NCBI GenBank assembly: GCA_041396705.1
Contig: JAWKYB010000019.1
Span: 47,894 to 111,893, forward strand
Source of the DNA: Alphaproteobacteria bacterium
GTDB taxonomy: Bacteria; Pseudomonadota; Alphaproteobacteria; CALKHQ01
DNA length: 64,000 bases
Direction of reading: 5' to 3'
The notes under the pieces were generated by a model. The model had not been told where the DNA came from and searched no databases. It was given only the letters and a program-made list of their open reading frames with translations. This document shows, one piece after another, positions 39,449-49,609 of the stretch. The position numbers were made by a program, and so were the translations under genes. The first letter of the stretch is position 1. Each line of letters begins with the position of its first letter.

Positions 39449-39850
39449 GCCGGGTTCTGTCCGCCCGCCCCGAGGGACGGGGGGATGGCCATTCATCTGG
39501 GACGCACGTTGCCGTGCGCCTCGCGCGACCTACCCGGGTGTCGACGCGGAGACCCGCCTGGACGGAAGCGGGTCTCCCCGCCGGCCCGTCCGCCGCACCC
39601 CTATCTGGTCTTGCTCCCGGTGGGGTTTACCATGCCGTCCCCGTCGCCGGGGCCGCGGTGGGCTCTTACCCCACCCTTTCACCCTTGCCGCGCGGGCCTG
39701 AGCCGGCGCGGCGGTTTGCTTTCTGTGGCACTTTCCCTGGGGTCGCCCCCGCCGGGCGTTACCCGGCACCGTGTCTCCATGGAGCCCGGACTTTCCTCCC
39801 CGCCGCGGGTTGCCCCATTGCGGCAAGGCGACCATCCGACCGTCTGGCGC
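39431..39850 (-). ncRNA. rnpB: RNase P RNA (type A)
   Basis: Catalytic RNA of RNase P, which matures tRNA 5' ends. On the minus strand the universal GAGGAAAGTCCGGGCTCC lies near the 5' end (about 39800) and the 3' conserved ACAGAACCCGGCTTACAG near 39450. GGTAAACCCC, a type A feature, is between them. The ends form a perfect P1 helix: GCGCCAGACGGTC at the 5' end pairs with GACCGTCTGGCGC at the 3' end. A T-run (39430-39427) follows, a simple terminator. Length of about 420 nt is normal for alphaproteobacteria. Confidence 0.95.
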
Positions 39851-39856
39851 AGTCCC

Positions 39857-39886
39857 TATCTAGGGAGCGGTGCGTGCCAAGTGCAA
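39857..39886 (-). promoter_or_regulatory. Likely rnpB promoter inside the amidase gene
   Basis: On the minus strand TTGCAC (39886-39881) and TAGATA (39862-39857) are 18 bp apart, with about 6 nt from the -10 box to the rnpB 5' end at 39850. The -10 box overlaps the amidase stop codon. Good sigma-70 form, given that no other promoter position is available. Confidence 0.55.
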
Positions 39887-40549
39887 GACCTGTGCGGCAA
39901 GCCGCGCGGTCTGCGCATCGACCAGTCCGTCGATGCGCGCCGGGCGCCAGCGGCGCTGGAACGCGCGCAAGCACGGCTCGAAGCCGTATTCGCCGACGCC
40001 GTAGCCGATCTCGACCAGGGCATCGGCGACCTCGACGCCGGGAGCCGGCGCCTCGGGGCCCGGCCAGAGGCCGACTCCGGCGGCGGCGAGCCGGCGCCAG
40101 GGAAACAGCTCGCCCGGGTCGGCCTTGCGGTTCGGCGCGATATCGGAATGGGCAACCACCTGCCGCGCCTGGATCGCATGACGTGCCAGGATCCCGCGGC
40201 TAAGCGCGATCACCGCCGCGATCTGACCGGCGGGGAACGGCGCCAGGCCCCAGTCGTGGCCGGTGTTGACGATCTCGATCCCGATCGAGCGGCTGTTCAC
40301 GTCGGGCCGCCCGCGCCAGTGCGAGGGGCCGGCCTGCCACGCCCGGCGTTCCTCCGCCACATGCGCGTGGACCGTGCCGTCCATGTCGACGGTGTAGTGC
40401 GCGCTGACCTCGGCGACGGGATCGCACAGCCGCGCCAGGGCGCCCGCGCCGGTCTGCATCCCGGTGTAGTGCAACACCAGCATGTCGATCGCCACCCCGT
40501 CGGGGCGGGGGCCGTGGTTGGGCGACGGAGTCTCGACGATGCGCATCAT
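39860..40549 (-). CDS. N-acetylmuramoyl-L-alanine amidase (AmiD/AmpD family)
   Basis: 229 residues. Zn-dependent amidase_2 domain: metal and active-site residues in MLVLHYTGM, VSAHYTVDMDGTVH, IGIEIVNTG and VVAHSDIAPNRKADPG. A C-terminal peptidoglycan-binding-like region (ALVEIGYGVGEYGFEPCLRAFQRRW) follows. It cleaves the amide between MurNAc or anhydro-MurNAc and the stem peptide. No signal peptide, so a cytoplasmic recycling enzyme or an unusual export route is possible. Its stop is 10 bp before rnpB on the same strand. Confidence 0.9.
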   Translation of the reverse strand: MMRIVETPSPNHGPRPDGVAIDMLVLHYTGMQTGAGALARLCDPVAEVSAHYTVDMDGTVHAHVAEERRAWQAGPSHWRGRPDVNSRSIGIEIVNTGHDWGLAPFPAGQIAAVIALSRGILARHAIQARQVVAHSDIAPNRKADPGELFPWRRLAAAGVGLWPGPEAPAPGVEVADALVEIGYGVGEYGFEPCLRAFQRRWRPARIDGLVDAQTARLAAQVLHLARTAP

Positions 40550-40553
40550 CCGG

Positions 40554-41446
40554 TCAGGCGGTGGTGGTCGGCATCGGCGCGGTGGTGCGCGGCCGGCGGA
40601 TCAGGATCACCGCGACGCCGACGATAATCAACCCGCCGCCGACCAGCGTGCGCCAGGTGATCGCCTCGCCCAGGAAAATCACCCCGGTGGTGATGCTGAC
40701 CACCGGCACCAGCAGCATGGTCGGCATGACCTGGTTCAGCGCATAGCGGCCCAGCATGCGGTACCAGTAGCCGTAGCCGACGATGACGACCGCGACGGCC
40801 ATGTAGACGGCCGCGAACCAGCCGCGCCAGTCGGGCGCGGTCAGCGCCTGCCACTGGCCGTCCTCCAGCAGCAGCGAGATCGCCAGCATCTGCGGCAGGG
40901 CGAAGACCGCGATCCAGCAGTTCAGCGTCTGGCCGGCGATCGGCTCGCCGCTGCGCAGCGCCATCCGCTTGATCTGGAAGGCACCCAGCGCCCAGGACAG
41001 CGATGCCGCCAGCACCAGCGCGACGTGGAACAGGTTGCCGGCCACCTCCGGCGCGCCGCCGATCACCAACAGCCCGGCGAAGGCGACCGCCATGCCGGCG
41101 GCCCGGCGCCAGCCGATCCGGTCGTCCAGGAACACCGCCGCCAGCACGGCGGAGAACGGAACCTGGAACTGGGTCAGCAGCGACGCGGTGCCGGCCTCGA
41201 CATGGGTGACGCCATAGAACATGCAGCCGAAGTGAAAGCTGCCCAGCGTCACCGAGAGGATCAGGATCGGACGCAGATGCCGGCGCGGCAGCCGGTAGAA
41301 CGGGACCAGCAGCGCGGCGACCAGCGCGAAGCGCAGCGTCATCAGCAGCAGCGGCGGAAAGACGGCGAAGCCGATCTTGGCGACGGCGAAGTTGCTGCCC
41401 CAGATCACGATCACGCCGAGCAGGAACAGAAGGTCGACCGGACGCA

Positions 41447-41447
<1 letters not shown>
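40554..41447 (-). CDS. DMT/EamA family exporter
   Basis: 297 residues with ten hydrophobic segments in two EamA repeats. Opening FLLGVIVIWGSNFAVAKIG and the internal ACMFYGVTHVEAGTASLLTQF-like segment are typical of drug/metabolite transporters. Substrate unknown. It is 4 bp from the amidase and its start overlaps the ABC-F gene stop by 1 bp, forming a compact unit with uup. Confidence 0.88.
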
Positions 41448-43264
<1,817 letters not shown>

Positions 43265-43267
43265 CGG

Positions 43268-44056
43268 CTAGCTCAAGCCCCGTTCCTTGCGGATGCGGTC
43301 GTAGGCGTCGTTGATCTTCGCCAGCGTCTCGTTCGCCAGCGCGATGAAGTCTTCCGGCATGCCCTGGGCGACCAGCTTGTCGGGGTGGTTCTCGCGCACC
43401 AGTCGGCGATAGGCGCTCTTGATCGCGTCGTCGGCGGCGTCCGGCTTGACGCCGAGCACGGCATAGGGGTCGTCGGCCGGCACGCCGAGCCAGGCGGCAC
43501 GAATGCGCTCGAACCGGCTCGGTTCGAAGCCGAAGATGGTGGCCACGCAACGCAGGAAGTGCAGCTCCTCGTCGCCGACCACGCCGTCCGCCTTGGCGAT
43601 GTGGAACAGCGCGTTCAACAATTCTTCCAGCACCGCCGGGCTGTCGTGGAACATGCGCGCGATCTGGCGCGCATAGGGCTCGTAGCCGCGCGCATCGCGG
43701 CGGGCGAGGTTGAACAGGCGGCCGACGTTCTTGGCCTCGGCCGGCGGGACGTGGAACACCTGCTTGAAGGCGGCGACCTCGTCACGGGTGACCAGGCCGT
43801 CGGCCTTGGCCAGCTTGGCGCCCAGCGCGATCACGGCGATGGTGAAGGCGACGGGGCGCGCCGCCCTGCGGCCGTCATAGCCGTGCGCCACACGCGGCGG
43901 CGCCTCGGCCTCGGCGAAGCGGGTGTCGCCGCCCTGCCCGCCGGGGCGCTGCAACCCGTCGGCGACATGGCCGGCCACGCCCCCGAACAGGGCGCCGAGC
44001 GGGCCGCCGATGGCGAAGCCGGCGGCCGCGCCGAATAATTTGCCCCAGATGCTCAA
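43268..44056 (-). CDS. djlA: DjlA-like co-chaperone
   Basis: 262 residues from a TTG at 44056, giving MSIWGKLFGAAAGF, the typical opening of DjlA; earlier ATGs at 44107 and 44134 would add a tail unlike the family. A Gly-rich membrane or oligomerisation segment (GFAIGGPLGALFGGVAGH) is followed by a TerB-like helical domain (about residues 70-185) and a C-terminal J domain with NHPDKL, which stimulates DnaK. DjlA is a membrane-linked J protein involved in envelope stress. First gene of the djlA-uup-DMT-amidase run. Confidence 0.85.
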   Translation of the reverse strand: MSIWGKLFGAAAGFAIGGPLGALFGGVAGHVADGLQRPGGQGGDTRFAEAEAPPRVAHGYDGRRAARPVAFTIAVIALGAKLAKADGLVTRDEVAAFKQVFHVPPAEAKNVGRLFNLARRDARGYEPYARQIARMFHDSPAVLEELLNALFHIAKADGVVGDEELHFLRCVATIFGFEPSRFERIRAAWLGVPADDPYAVLGVKPDAADDAIKSAYRRLVRENHPDKLVAQGMPEDFIALANETLAKINDAYDRIRKERGLS

Positions 44057-44332
44057 AATCGTGTTCCGCGCCAGGCGATTTGCATCGAACGCCGCGACGG
44101 CCATTGCCGGCGGCAGCGGCGCACAAACAATCATTGCGCCCCGCGCCCGTCAATGCGCGCACGCCGCGACCGGCGGATCGTCATTTCGGCCTTACCGCAT
44201 CCATGCCCGCTGGCCGCCGCGCGGAGGGATGGACCGGCTGCCGGCCCGCACCCCTGCCGCAGCCCCATGTCGCAGGCCCAAATCGGACAACGGCACCTCC
44301 GTCCGGTCCCGCGGCGGCGGCCACGAATACGC

Positions 44333-44923
44333 TCAGCCCGACGGGGTATCCCGCCCGTGCGCGTGGCGGCATTGGGCGGCCAGCAGCGCGGCGGCGACCG
44401 CCTTTGCGTCGCCCGCGGGATCGGTTTCGTGGCCGAGGTGGGCCGTGACGATCGCCCCTTCCTTCAGCAGCAGCAGCGCCCGCGCCAGCGTCGCCGGATC
44501 CTCGGCGCCGGATTCGGCGGCAATCTCGCGCACCTGCCGGTACAGCAACCGCTTGTGCTCGGCGGCCTGCGCATGGATGGGATGGTCCGGCTCGGGATAT
44601 TCCGAGGCCGCCTTGATGAACATGCAGGACCGGAAATCCGGTGCGGCGAACCACTCCGCCAGCGCGTCGAACATCGCCAGCAACTGGGCCCGGGGCGGCC
44701 CCGCCTGCTCCATCCGGCGGAAAAGCCAGCTGCGGAAGTCCTGGTCGCGCAGCCGCAGCGCAGCGAGGATCAATTCCTCCTTGGTGCGGAAGTGCTTGAA
44801 CATGGTGGTCTTCGAAATGCCGGTCTCGGCGGCCAGGAGGTCCATGCCCGTGGCATGGAACCCGTCCCGGTAGAAGACGACGAGCGCCTTGCGCACCAGC
44901 TCGTCTCGCTTGCTCGGACGCAC
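44333..44923 (-). CDS. TetR family transcriptional regulator
   Basis: 196 residues. N-terminal helix-turn-helix MDLLAAETGISKTTMFKHFRTKEELI at about residues 28-53, then an all-helical ligand domain. Divergent from a small cluster across about 210 bp that contains three related sites: one before its own start and two before the facing gene. It is therefore probably a self-regulating repressor of that cluster; the inducer is unknown. Confidence 0.9.
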   Translation of the reverse strand: MRPSKRDELVRKALVVFYRDGFHATGMDLLAAETGISKTTMFKHFRTKEELILAALRLRDQDFRSWLFRRMEQAGPPRAQLLAMFDALAEWFAAPDFRSCMFIKAASEYPEPDHPIHAQAAEHKRLLYRQVREIAAESGAEDPATLARALLLLKEGAIVTAHLGHETDPAGDAKAVAAALLAAQCRHAHGRDTPSG

Positions 44924-44934
44924 GCAACCTCCTT

Positions 44935-44954
44935 CATGAACCGATCAGTATATG
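44935..44954. promoter_or_regulatory. TetR operator-like site 1
   Basis: The sequence GATCGGTTCATG on the reverse strand (44935-44946), with flanking TATAC, matches the two sites before the facing gene. It lies 12 bp upstream of the tetR ATG, a good place for autorepression. Confidence 0.5.
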
Positions 44955-45063
44955 CAGGCTGGACACCGATCCGGCAAGAGTGAGCTGATTCTTACAGCAA
45001 AATCAATTCCCTCACGCGATGGACGCAAGATTCTTCGCGCAGGGCGTCATTTTTTTGCTTGCG

Positions 45064-45120
45064 TATATGAACAGATCGGTTTAGTTACCAGACATCAAAG
45101 CGAACAGATCGGTTCATATA
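45064..45120. promoter_or_regulatory. TetR operator-like sites 2 and 3
   Basis: GAACAGATCGGTTTA (45069-45083) and GAACAGATCGGTTCA (45102-45116) share a nearly identical core and are 33 bp apart, about three helical turns. Site 3 contains the palindrome GAAC-N6-GTTC and ends next to the ribosome site GGAGA of the following gene. Site 1 before tetR carries the same GATCGGTTCA core in the opposite direction. Binding is inferred, not shown. Confidence 0.55.
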
Positions 45121-45131
45121 GGAGAACCCCG

Positions 45132-45596
45132 ATGACGCGACCACCCCTGCCGCCGTTCGATCGGGCAGCCGCCGCCGCCAAGGTGCGGGCCGCCGAGGAC
45201 GCATGGAACAGCCGCGATCCCATCCGGGTCGCCGCTGCCTATACGGCGGACACGGCCTGGCGGAACCGCGTCGCCTTCCTCAACGGCCGGGCCGAGGTGG
45301 AAGCATTTCTCACCCGCAAGTGGCAGGAGGAGCTCGACTACCGGCTCATCAAGGAGCTGTGGGCGTTCGGCGGCGCGCGGATCGCGGTGCGCTTCGCCTA
45401 CGAGGCGCGGCGACCGGACGGCGGATGGTTCCGCGCCTACGGCAACGAGAACTGGGAGTTCGCCCCCGACGGCCTGATGGCCGTGCGACGCGCCTCGATC
45501 AACGACCTTTCGATCGCCGAGAGCGACCGCCTTTTCCGCTGGCCGCTGGGACCGCGGCCGGCGGACCACCCCGGTCTCTCCGATCTCCAACTCTGA
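45132..45596 (+). CDS. DUF1348 (NTF2-like) protein
   Basis: 154 residues. It matches DUF1348 closely: AEDAWNSRDPIRVAAAYT, WRNRVAFLNGRAEVEAFL, EELDYRLIKELWAFGG, FRAYGNENWEFAPDG and INDLSIAESDRLF. NTF2-like fold, often stress- or ligand-binding proteins; no reaction is established. GGAGA lies 6 bp before the ATG. It is the first gene after the operator region and so probably TetR-controlled. Confidence 0.9.
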   Translation: MTRPPLPPFDRAAAAAKVRAAEDAWNSRDPIRVAAAYTADTAWRNRVAFLNGRAEVEAFLTRKWQEELDYRLIKELWAFGGARIAVRFAYEARRPDGGWFRAYGNENWEFAPDGLMAVRRASINDLSIAESDRLFRWPLGPRPADHPGLSDLQL

Positions 45597-45668
45597 ATCC
45601 TCGGAGAGACGGAGCCGACCAACTTCCACCCAACCGGGCCGTGTGCCCCTGAGACAGGAGACCGACCG

Positions 45669-46523
45669 ATGACCACCTGCACCCATCGCCACCACGACGA
45701 CAGCCCCGCCGACGGCCTGGGCCGGCGCGGATTCCTGACAGCGAGCGCGACCGGGATGGCGGTTGGCGCAGCCGCCACCGCCGTCGGCCTGGCCGCGCGG
45801 CGGGCCGACGCGGCCGGCCTCGACGCCTATGCCGAGCCGGCAGACCCGGCGCTGCCGTCGGCGACGATGGAACTGGAAAAGGGTCGCGCCGCGCTGTTGG
45901 TCGTCGACCCGCAGATCGACTTCCTCAGCCCGAACGGCGTGGCCTGGGGCGCGGTTGGCGAGAGTGTCATGGAGCACAACGTCGTCGCCAACATTGGCCG
46001 GCTGTTCCGCGCCGCCAAGGCCGCCGAAATGCCGGTGGTGATCTCGCCCCACTACTATTACCCGCACGACCACCGCTGGGGCTTCGAAGGCGCACTCGAG
46101 AAGGTGATGCACGCGATCGGCATGTTCGACCGCCCGGGCCCGCTGGACACCACGGGTCTGGAAGGTTCCGGTGCCGACTTCATGGCCGAGTACAAGGACT
46201 ACATCCTCGACGGCCGCACGATCGTGGCATCGCCGCACAAGATCTATGGGCCGGAGCAGAACGACGCCGGGCTGCAGTTGCGCAAGCTCAGGGTCGACCA
46301 GATCGTGCTCGCCGGAATGTCCGCCAATCTCTGCGTCGAGGCCCACATGCGCGAATTCATCGAGCAGGGCTTCGAGGTCGCCGTGGTGCGCGATGCAACC
46401 GCAGGCGCCAAGGTGCCGGAGGGCGACGGCTACCTCGCCGCTCTGATCAACTTCCGGATGATGGCCAATGCCGTCTGGGCGACCGACGAGGCGGTGGCCC
46501 GGATGACCGCGCTCGCCGCCTGA
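45669..46523 (+). CDS. Tat-exported isochorismatase-family cysteine hydrolase
   Basis: 284 residues. An N-terminal Tat signal (GRRGFLTASATGMAVGAAAT) is unusual for this family and should send the folded enzyme to the periplasm. The hydrolase core has the triad: Asp in VVDPQIDF (about residue 80), Lys in ASPHKIYG and Cys in MSANLCVEAHMR. The length of the mature part is normal. Substrate unknown; related enzymes hydrolyse amides or isochorismate. It is 72 bp after the DUF1348 gene in the putative TetR-controlled unit. Confidence 0.88.
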   Translation: MTTCTHRHHDDSPADGLGRRGFLTASATGMAVGAAATAVGLAARRADAAGLDAYAEPADPALPSATMELEKGRAALLVVDPQIDFLSPNGVAWGAVGESVMEHNVVANIGRLFRAAKAAEMPVVISPHYYYPHDHRWGFEGALEKVMHAIGMFDRPGPLDTTGLEGSGADFMAEYKDYILDGRTIVASPHKIYGPEQNDAGLQLRKLRVDQIVLAGMSANLCVEAHMREFIEQGFEVAVVRDATAGAKVPEGDGYLAALINFRMMANAVWATDEAVARMTALAA

Positions 46524-46730
46524 CCGCCACTCCCGACCCCACATCGGCCTGGCCGCACCGCGGCCGGCCGCCCGGTTCGGAAACGCGGCCCAAGGGTCCT
46601 GGACCCGACTGCGTTCCGAAGCCGCCGGTATCGCCGGCGGATCGCCACCCGCGCGCCCAGGGCCCGCGGGAACCGCCAAACCTGCCCGCGGTGCCAGACG
46701 CCCGCGGGCGCAAGAGAAGGACCGACGAAA

Positions 46731-47237
46731 ATGAAGACATTCACCACCCTGTTCGCCGCCGCAGCCGCTACCGTCGCGATCGCCACCGCGGGCTTCGCCG
46801 CCGACGAATACAATGTGTCGACGGGCACCACGCTGAGCGGCGCAGGCGTCGCGCTGCGCGGTGTCGATGCGGTTGCACTGGCCACCGGACCGGCGGTGAC
46901 CGCGGGCGACGCGGCCTACACCTTAGAGCATGACGGCGTCGCCTACTACTTCGCGTCGGCGGAGTCGCTCGCACAATTCGCCGCGGAGCCGCAAGCCTAC
47001 ATGCCCGCATATGGCGGGTTCTGCGCCTTCGGCGTGGCCATCGGCCTGAAGCTCGACGCCGATCCGCATTTCGCCGATATCGTCGACGGCAAGCTCTACG
47101 TGTTCCTGAACGCCGTCGCGTTCGGGAAGTACCTGGACGACAAGGAAGGAACGCTCGCCCGGGCCGAAGCGAACTGGCCGGCGCTGCACCACGTCGCCGT
47201 CCCGGAGATCAACCGCAGTTCCGCCGTTGGTGGCTGA
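46731..47237 (+). CDS. Secreted YHS domain protein
   Basis: 168 residues, with signal peptide FTTLFAAAAATVAIATAGFAA. The YHS domain has RGVDAVALATG, YFASAESLAQFAAEPQAYMPAYGGFCAFGVAIG and the C-terminal KLYVFLNAVAFGKYLDD. YHS domains bind metals or haem-related ligands; the single Cys is in GGFCAFG. Separated from the isochorismatase gene by 207 bp that contain no recognised gene, so it may have its own promoter. Confidence 0.85.
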   Translation: MKTFTTLFAAAAATVAIATAGFAADEYNVSTGTTLSGAGVALRGVDAVALATGPAVTAGDAAYTLEHDGVAYYFASAESLAQFAAEPQAYMPAYGGFCAFGVAIGLKLDADPHFADIVDGKLYVFLNAVAFGKYLDDKEGTLARAEANWPALHHVAVPEINRSSAVGG

Positions 47238-47268
47238 GCAGCCGTCCGACAGCATGTCGCCGGCGAAG

Positions 47269-47297
47269 CGCTGACGGAGGCCGGTCCTCCGTCAGCG
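47269..47297. terminator. Perfect 12-bp hairpin between convergent genes
   Basis: CGCTGACGGAGG (47269-47280) pairs perfectly with CCTCCGTCAGCG (47286-47297) around a 5-nt loop. It lies between the convergent YHS and chemotaxis genes and probably serves both as a terminator. No T-run. Confidence 0.5.
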
Positions 47298-47382
47298 GAT
47301 GGCCGGCAGCGGTCGCGGCGCGCATCGGCCGGGAAGAAAGCCGCAGGCGCACGGCAGTCGGTGTGCGGTGGCGGCGCGGCCC

Positions 47383-48690
47383 TCAGGCGGCGCGGATTTC
47401 CTGCAGGAAGCGGCCCATCTCGCCGCTCACCGCGATCGCCTGCTCCGACATTCCGGCTGCGGCTTCCGCCACCTCCTGGGCCGCGCGACTGGTCTGCGCC
47501 GCCGTCTCGGTGACGTCGAGGATGTTCGTGGTGACCGCCTGGGTACCTTCGGCCGCGGCCTCGACATTGGACGCGATCTCGCTGGTGGCGGCGGCCTGCT
47601 GCTCGACCGCTGCGGCGATCGCCGCCGCGATCTCGTTGACCTGCCTGACGATGGCCGAGACGCCGGAGACGCCGTCCACGGTCAGGCGGGTCGCATCCTG
47701 GATGCTGGCGACGTGCGCGACGATCTCGTCGGTGGCCCGGGCGGTCTGGCTGGCCAGCGCCTTCACCTCGCCGGCGACGACGGCGAAGCCCTTGCCGGCC
47801 TCGCCGGCCCGTGCCGCCTCGATCGTCGCGTTGAGCGCAAGCAGGTTGGTCTGGGCGGCGATCTCCGAGATGATGCCAACCACCTCGCCGATCCGCTGGG
47901 CCGCCTCGGCCAGCCCGCGCACATGCTCGCTGGTGCGCTCGGTATCGTCGGTCGCCTGGGCGGTCGCGTCGGCGGAACGCCCCGCCTGCTCGCCGATTTC
48001 GCGGATCGCCGCGCGCAGCTGCTCGGCCGCCGCCGCGACGGTGTGGACGTTCTGCGCCGAGCTGTCGGCCGCACCGGCGACCAGACCGGCCTTTTCGCTG
48101 GTCTTGCCCGCGTTGCTCTTCATCGTCGCAGCGGTGTCGTTCAGCTGCATCGATGCGGTCTCGACCGTCGTCGACATGTCGCGCAACGCGGTCTCGAACC
48201 GGACCATCACGCCGTCGAACTGCCGGACCTTGCGGTGCATGGCGTCGGTCGCGCCATTCATGATCCGCGCACCGTTGGCGAACGCGCCGCTCATGCCGGT
48301 CTCGATGATGCGGCGGAAATACTTGTTGCGGCTGACATACTCCATCGATGCCGCGCTCTCGCGGACGAAGGCGTCGGCACGGTCGACCAGTTCGTTCACC
48401 GTCCACATCAGGTCGCCGAGCTCGCCACGCTGGTCGACATGGATCAGGCGCGCCTCGAAGTCGCCCTCGGCCGCCGCCCGGCCGACCCCGACCGTCCGCC
48501 GGATGGCCGTACGGGCCGCGCCGACGAACCGCAAACCCAGCGCCGCGACGGCGAGCAGGCTCAGCCCGCAGGCCGAGCCGACGCCGAGCAGGGGACCGAA
48601 TACCGCCGCGTCGCCGATCAGGATGACCCCGACCGCGCCCGCGAGCGCGAAGGCCGCCTGCGCCCTAAAGAGAGAAGATGAGTTCGTCAT
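47383..48690 (-). CDS. Methyl-accepting chemotaxis protein lacking its own sensor
   Basis: 435 residues from ATG 48690. Two hydrophobic segments at the N-terminus (AQAAFALAGAVGVILIG; GLSLLAVAALGLRFVG) with almost no periplasmic loop, a HAMP-like stretch, then the cytoplasmic signalling hairpin EIAAQTNLLALNATIEAARAG. The start overlaps the end of the PAS gene upstream by 26 bp, and the pair resembles an Aer redox/energy-taxis receptor split in two. Confidence 0.9.
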   Translation of the reverse strand: MTNSSSLFRAQAAFALAGAVGVILIGDAAVFGPLLGVGSACGLSLLAVAALGLRFVGAARTAIRRTVGVGRAAAEGDFEARLIHVDQRGELGDLMWTVNELVDRADAFVRESAASMEYVSRNKYFRRIIETGMSGAFANGARIMNGATDAMHRKVRQFDGVMVRFETALRDMSTTVETASMQLNDTAATMKSNAGKTSEKAGLVAGAADSSAQNVHTVAAAAEQLRAAIREIGEQAGRSADATAQATDDTERTSEHVRGLAEAAQRIGEVVGIISEIAAQTNLLALNATIEAARAGEAGKGFAVVAGEVKALASQTARATDEIVAHVASIQDATRLTVDGVSGVSAIVRQVNEIAAAIAAAVEQQAAATSEIASNVEAAAEGTQAVTTNILDVTETAAQTSRAAQEVAEAAAGMSEQAIAVSGEMGRFLQEIRAA

Positions 48691-49246
48691 AGCCGATGCC
48701 CTTCTCGGCCAGCAGGCCGGCCAGCATGCGATAGGAAGCGGCCATGCCCGCCTTGCGGTCGGCATGCCGATCCTCTTCCGCCTTCAACTGCGCATAGAGC
48801 GGCATGATCGTCCCCTCGACGATGCCGCGGTCCGGCACGCGCCGACTGGAGTGGTAGCCCACCACGCTGCCGGCGCCGTCCACGCTTGGCGTGACGTGCG
48901 CGAAGACCCAGTAGTGATCGCCGTTCTTGGTCAGGTTCACCACATAGGCGAAGATCTCGTGCCGCTCGGCCAGGGTGTCCCACAGCAGCTTGAAGACACA
49001 GCGCGGCATGTCGGGATGCCGCAGGATGCTGTGCGGCGCCCCGATCAGTTCCGCCTCGGTGAAGCCCGCCACCTCGATGAACGTCCGGTTCGCATAGGTG
49101 ATGTGCCCGGTGAGGTTGGTCTTGCTGACGATGATCGAGCCGGCGTCGAAAAACCGTTCGACCCCGGTCGGCTTCACCGTCCGGCTGATCTTGCGTGCCG
49201 CGGGACGTGTCCCGGCTTGTCCGTGCAGACGAGTAATCAGCGACAT
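48665..49246 (-). CDS. Aer-like PAS domain protein
   Basis: 193 residues. The PAS core matches Aer-type FAD-binding sensors: SKTNLTGHITYANRTFIEVAGF, LIGAPHSILRHPDMPRCVFKLLWDTL, NLTKNGDHYWVFAHVTP and GYHSSRRVPDR. An FAD cofactor is expected. No membrane span or signalling hairpin of its own. Its stop lies inside the MCP gene, so the two are co-translated and probably act as one receptor complex. Confidence 0.9.
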   Translation of the reverse strand: MSLITRLHGQAGTRPAARKISRTVKPTGVERFFDAGSIIVSKTNLTGHITYANRTFIEVAGFTEAELIGAPHSILRHPDMPRCVFKLLWDTLAERHEIFAYVVNLTKNGDHYWVFAHVTPSVDGAGSVVGYHSSRRVPDRGIVEGTIMPLYAQLKAEEDRHADRKAGMAASYRMLAGLLAEKGIGYDELIFSL

Positions 49247-49609
49247 CCGTCGTTCACCCTGTACCGCTCAGGTCCAAACGTCGATCATATCACACACGAT
49301 CCACGTAGAAATTGCGATGCCCTGGACCATCATTCCAATTGGCGAAGATATCGCCAATGCGTTAAGGCGCGCTTTACTTGGTCTGAATTCATGCGCACCG
49401 AAAGTTGCTCTTCTCGTATCGGGTCGATACTTTTTTCGTGCCGCATTCCGTGATGCGTTTCCTGCGCTGTTTCCGGCACGCCCCCGGCAATTGCCGGGCA
49501 ACGGCCGGCCGACCCGCCGCGGCTGTTGCCCGAGGCCCCGGCGCTGCTATACCTCGGCCATGGCCATCCCCTGCGCACCCGAGACCGGAAACGCCCGCGT
49601 GACCGCATC
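49247..49609. promoter_or_regulatory. Divergent intergenic region with palindromes
   Basis: About 360 bp, less GC-rich between 49260 and 49460, separating the PAS gene from the 5-oxoprolinase gene. It holds an 8-bp stem ATTGGCGA/TCGCCAAT (49338-49358) and a 16-bp palindrome CCCGGCAATTGCCGGG (49483-49498). Both could be binding sites. No credible coding frame was accepted. Confidence 0.45.
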
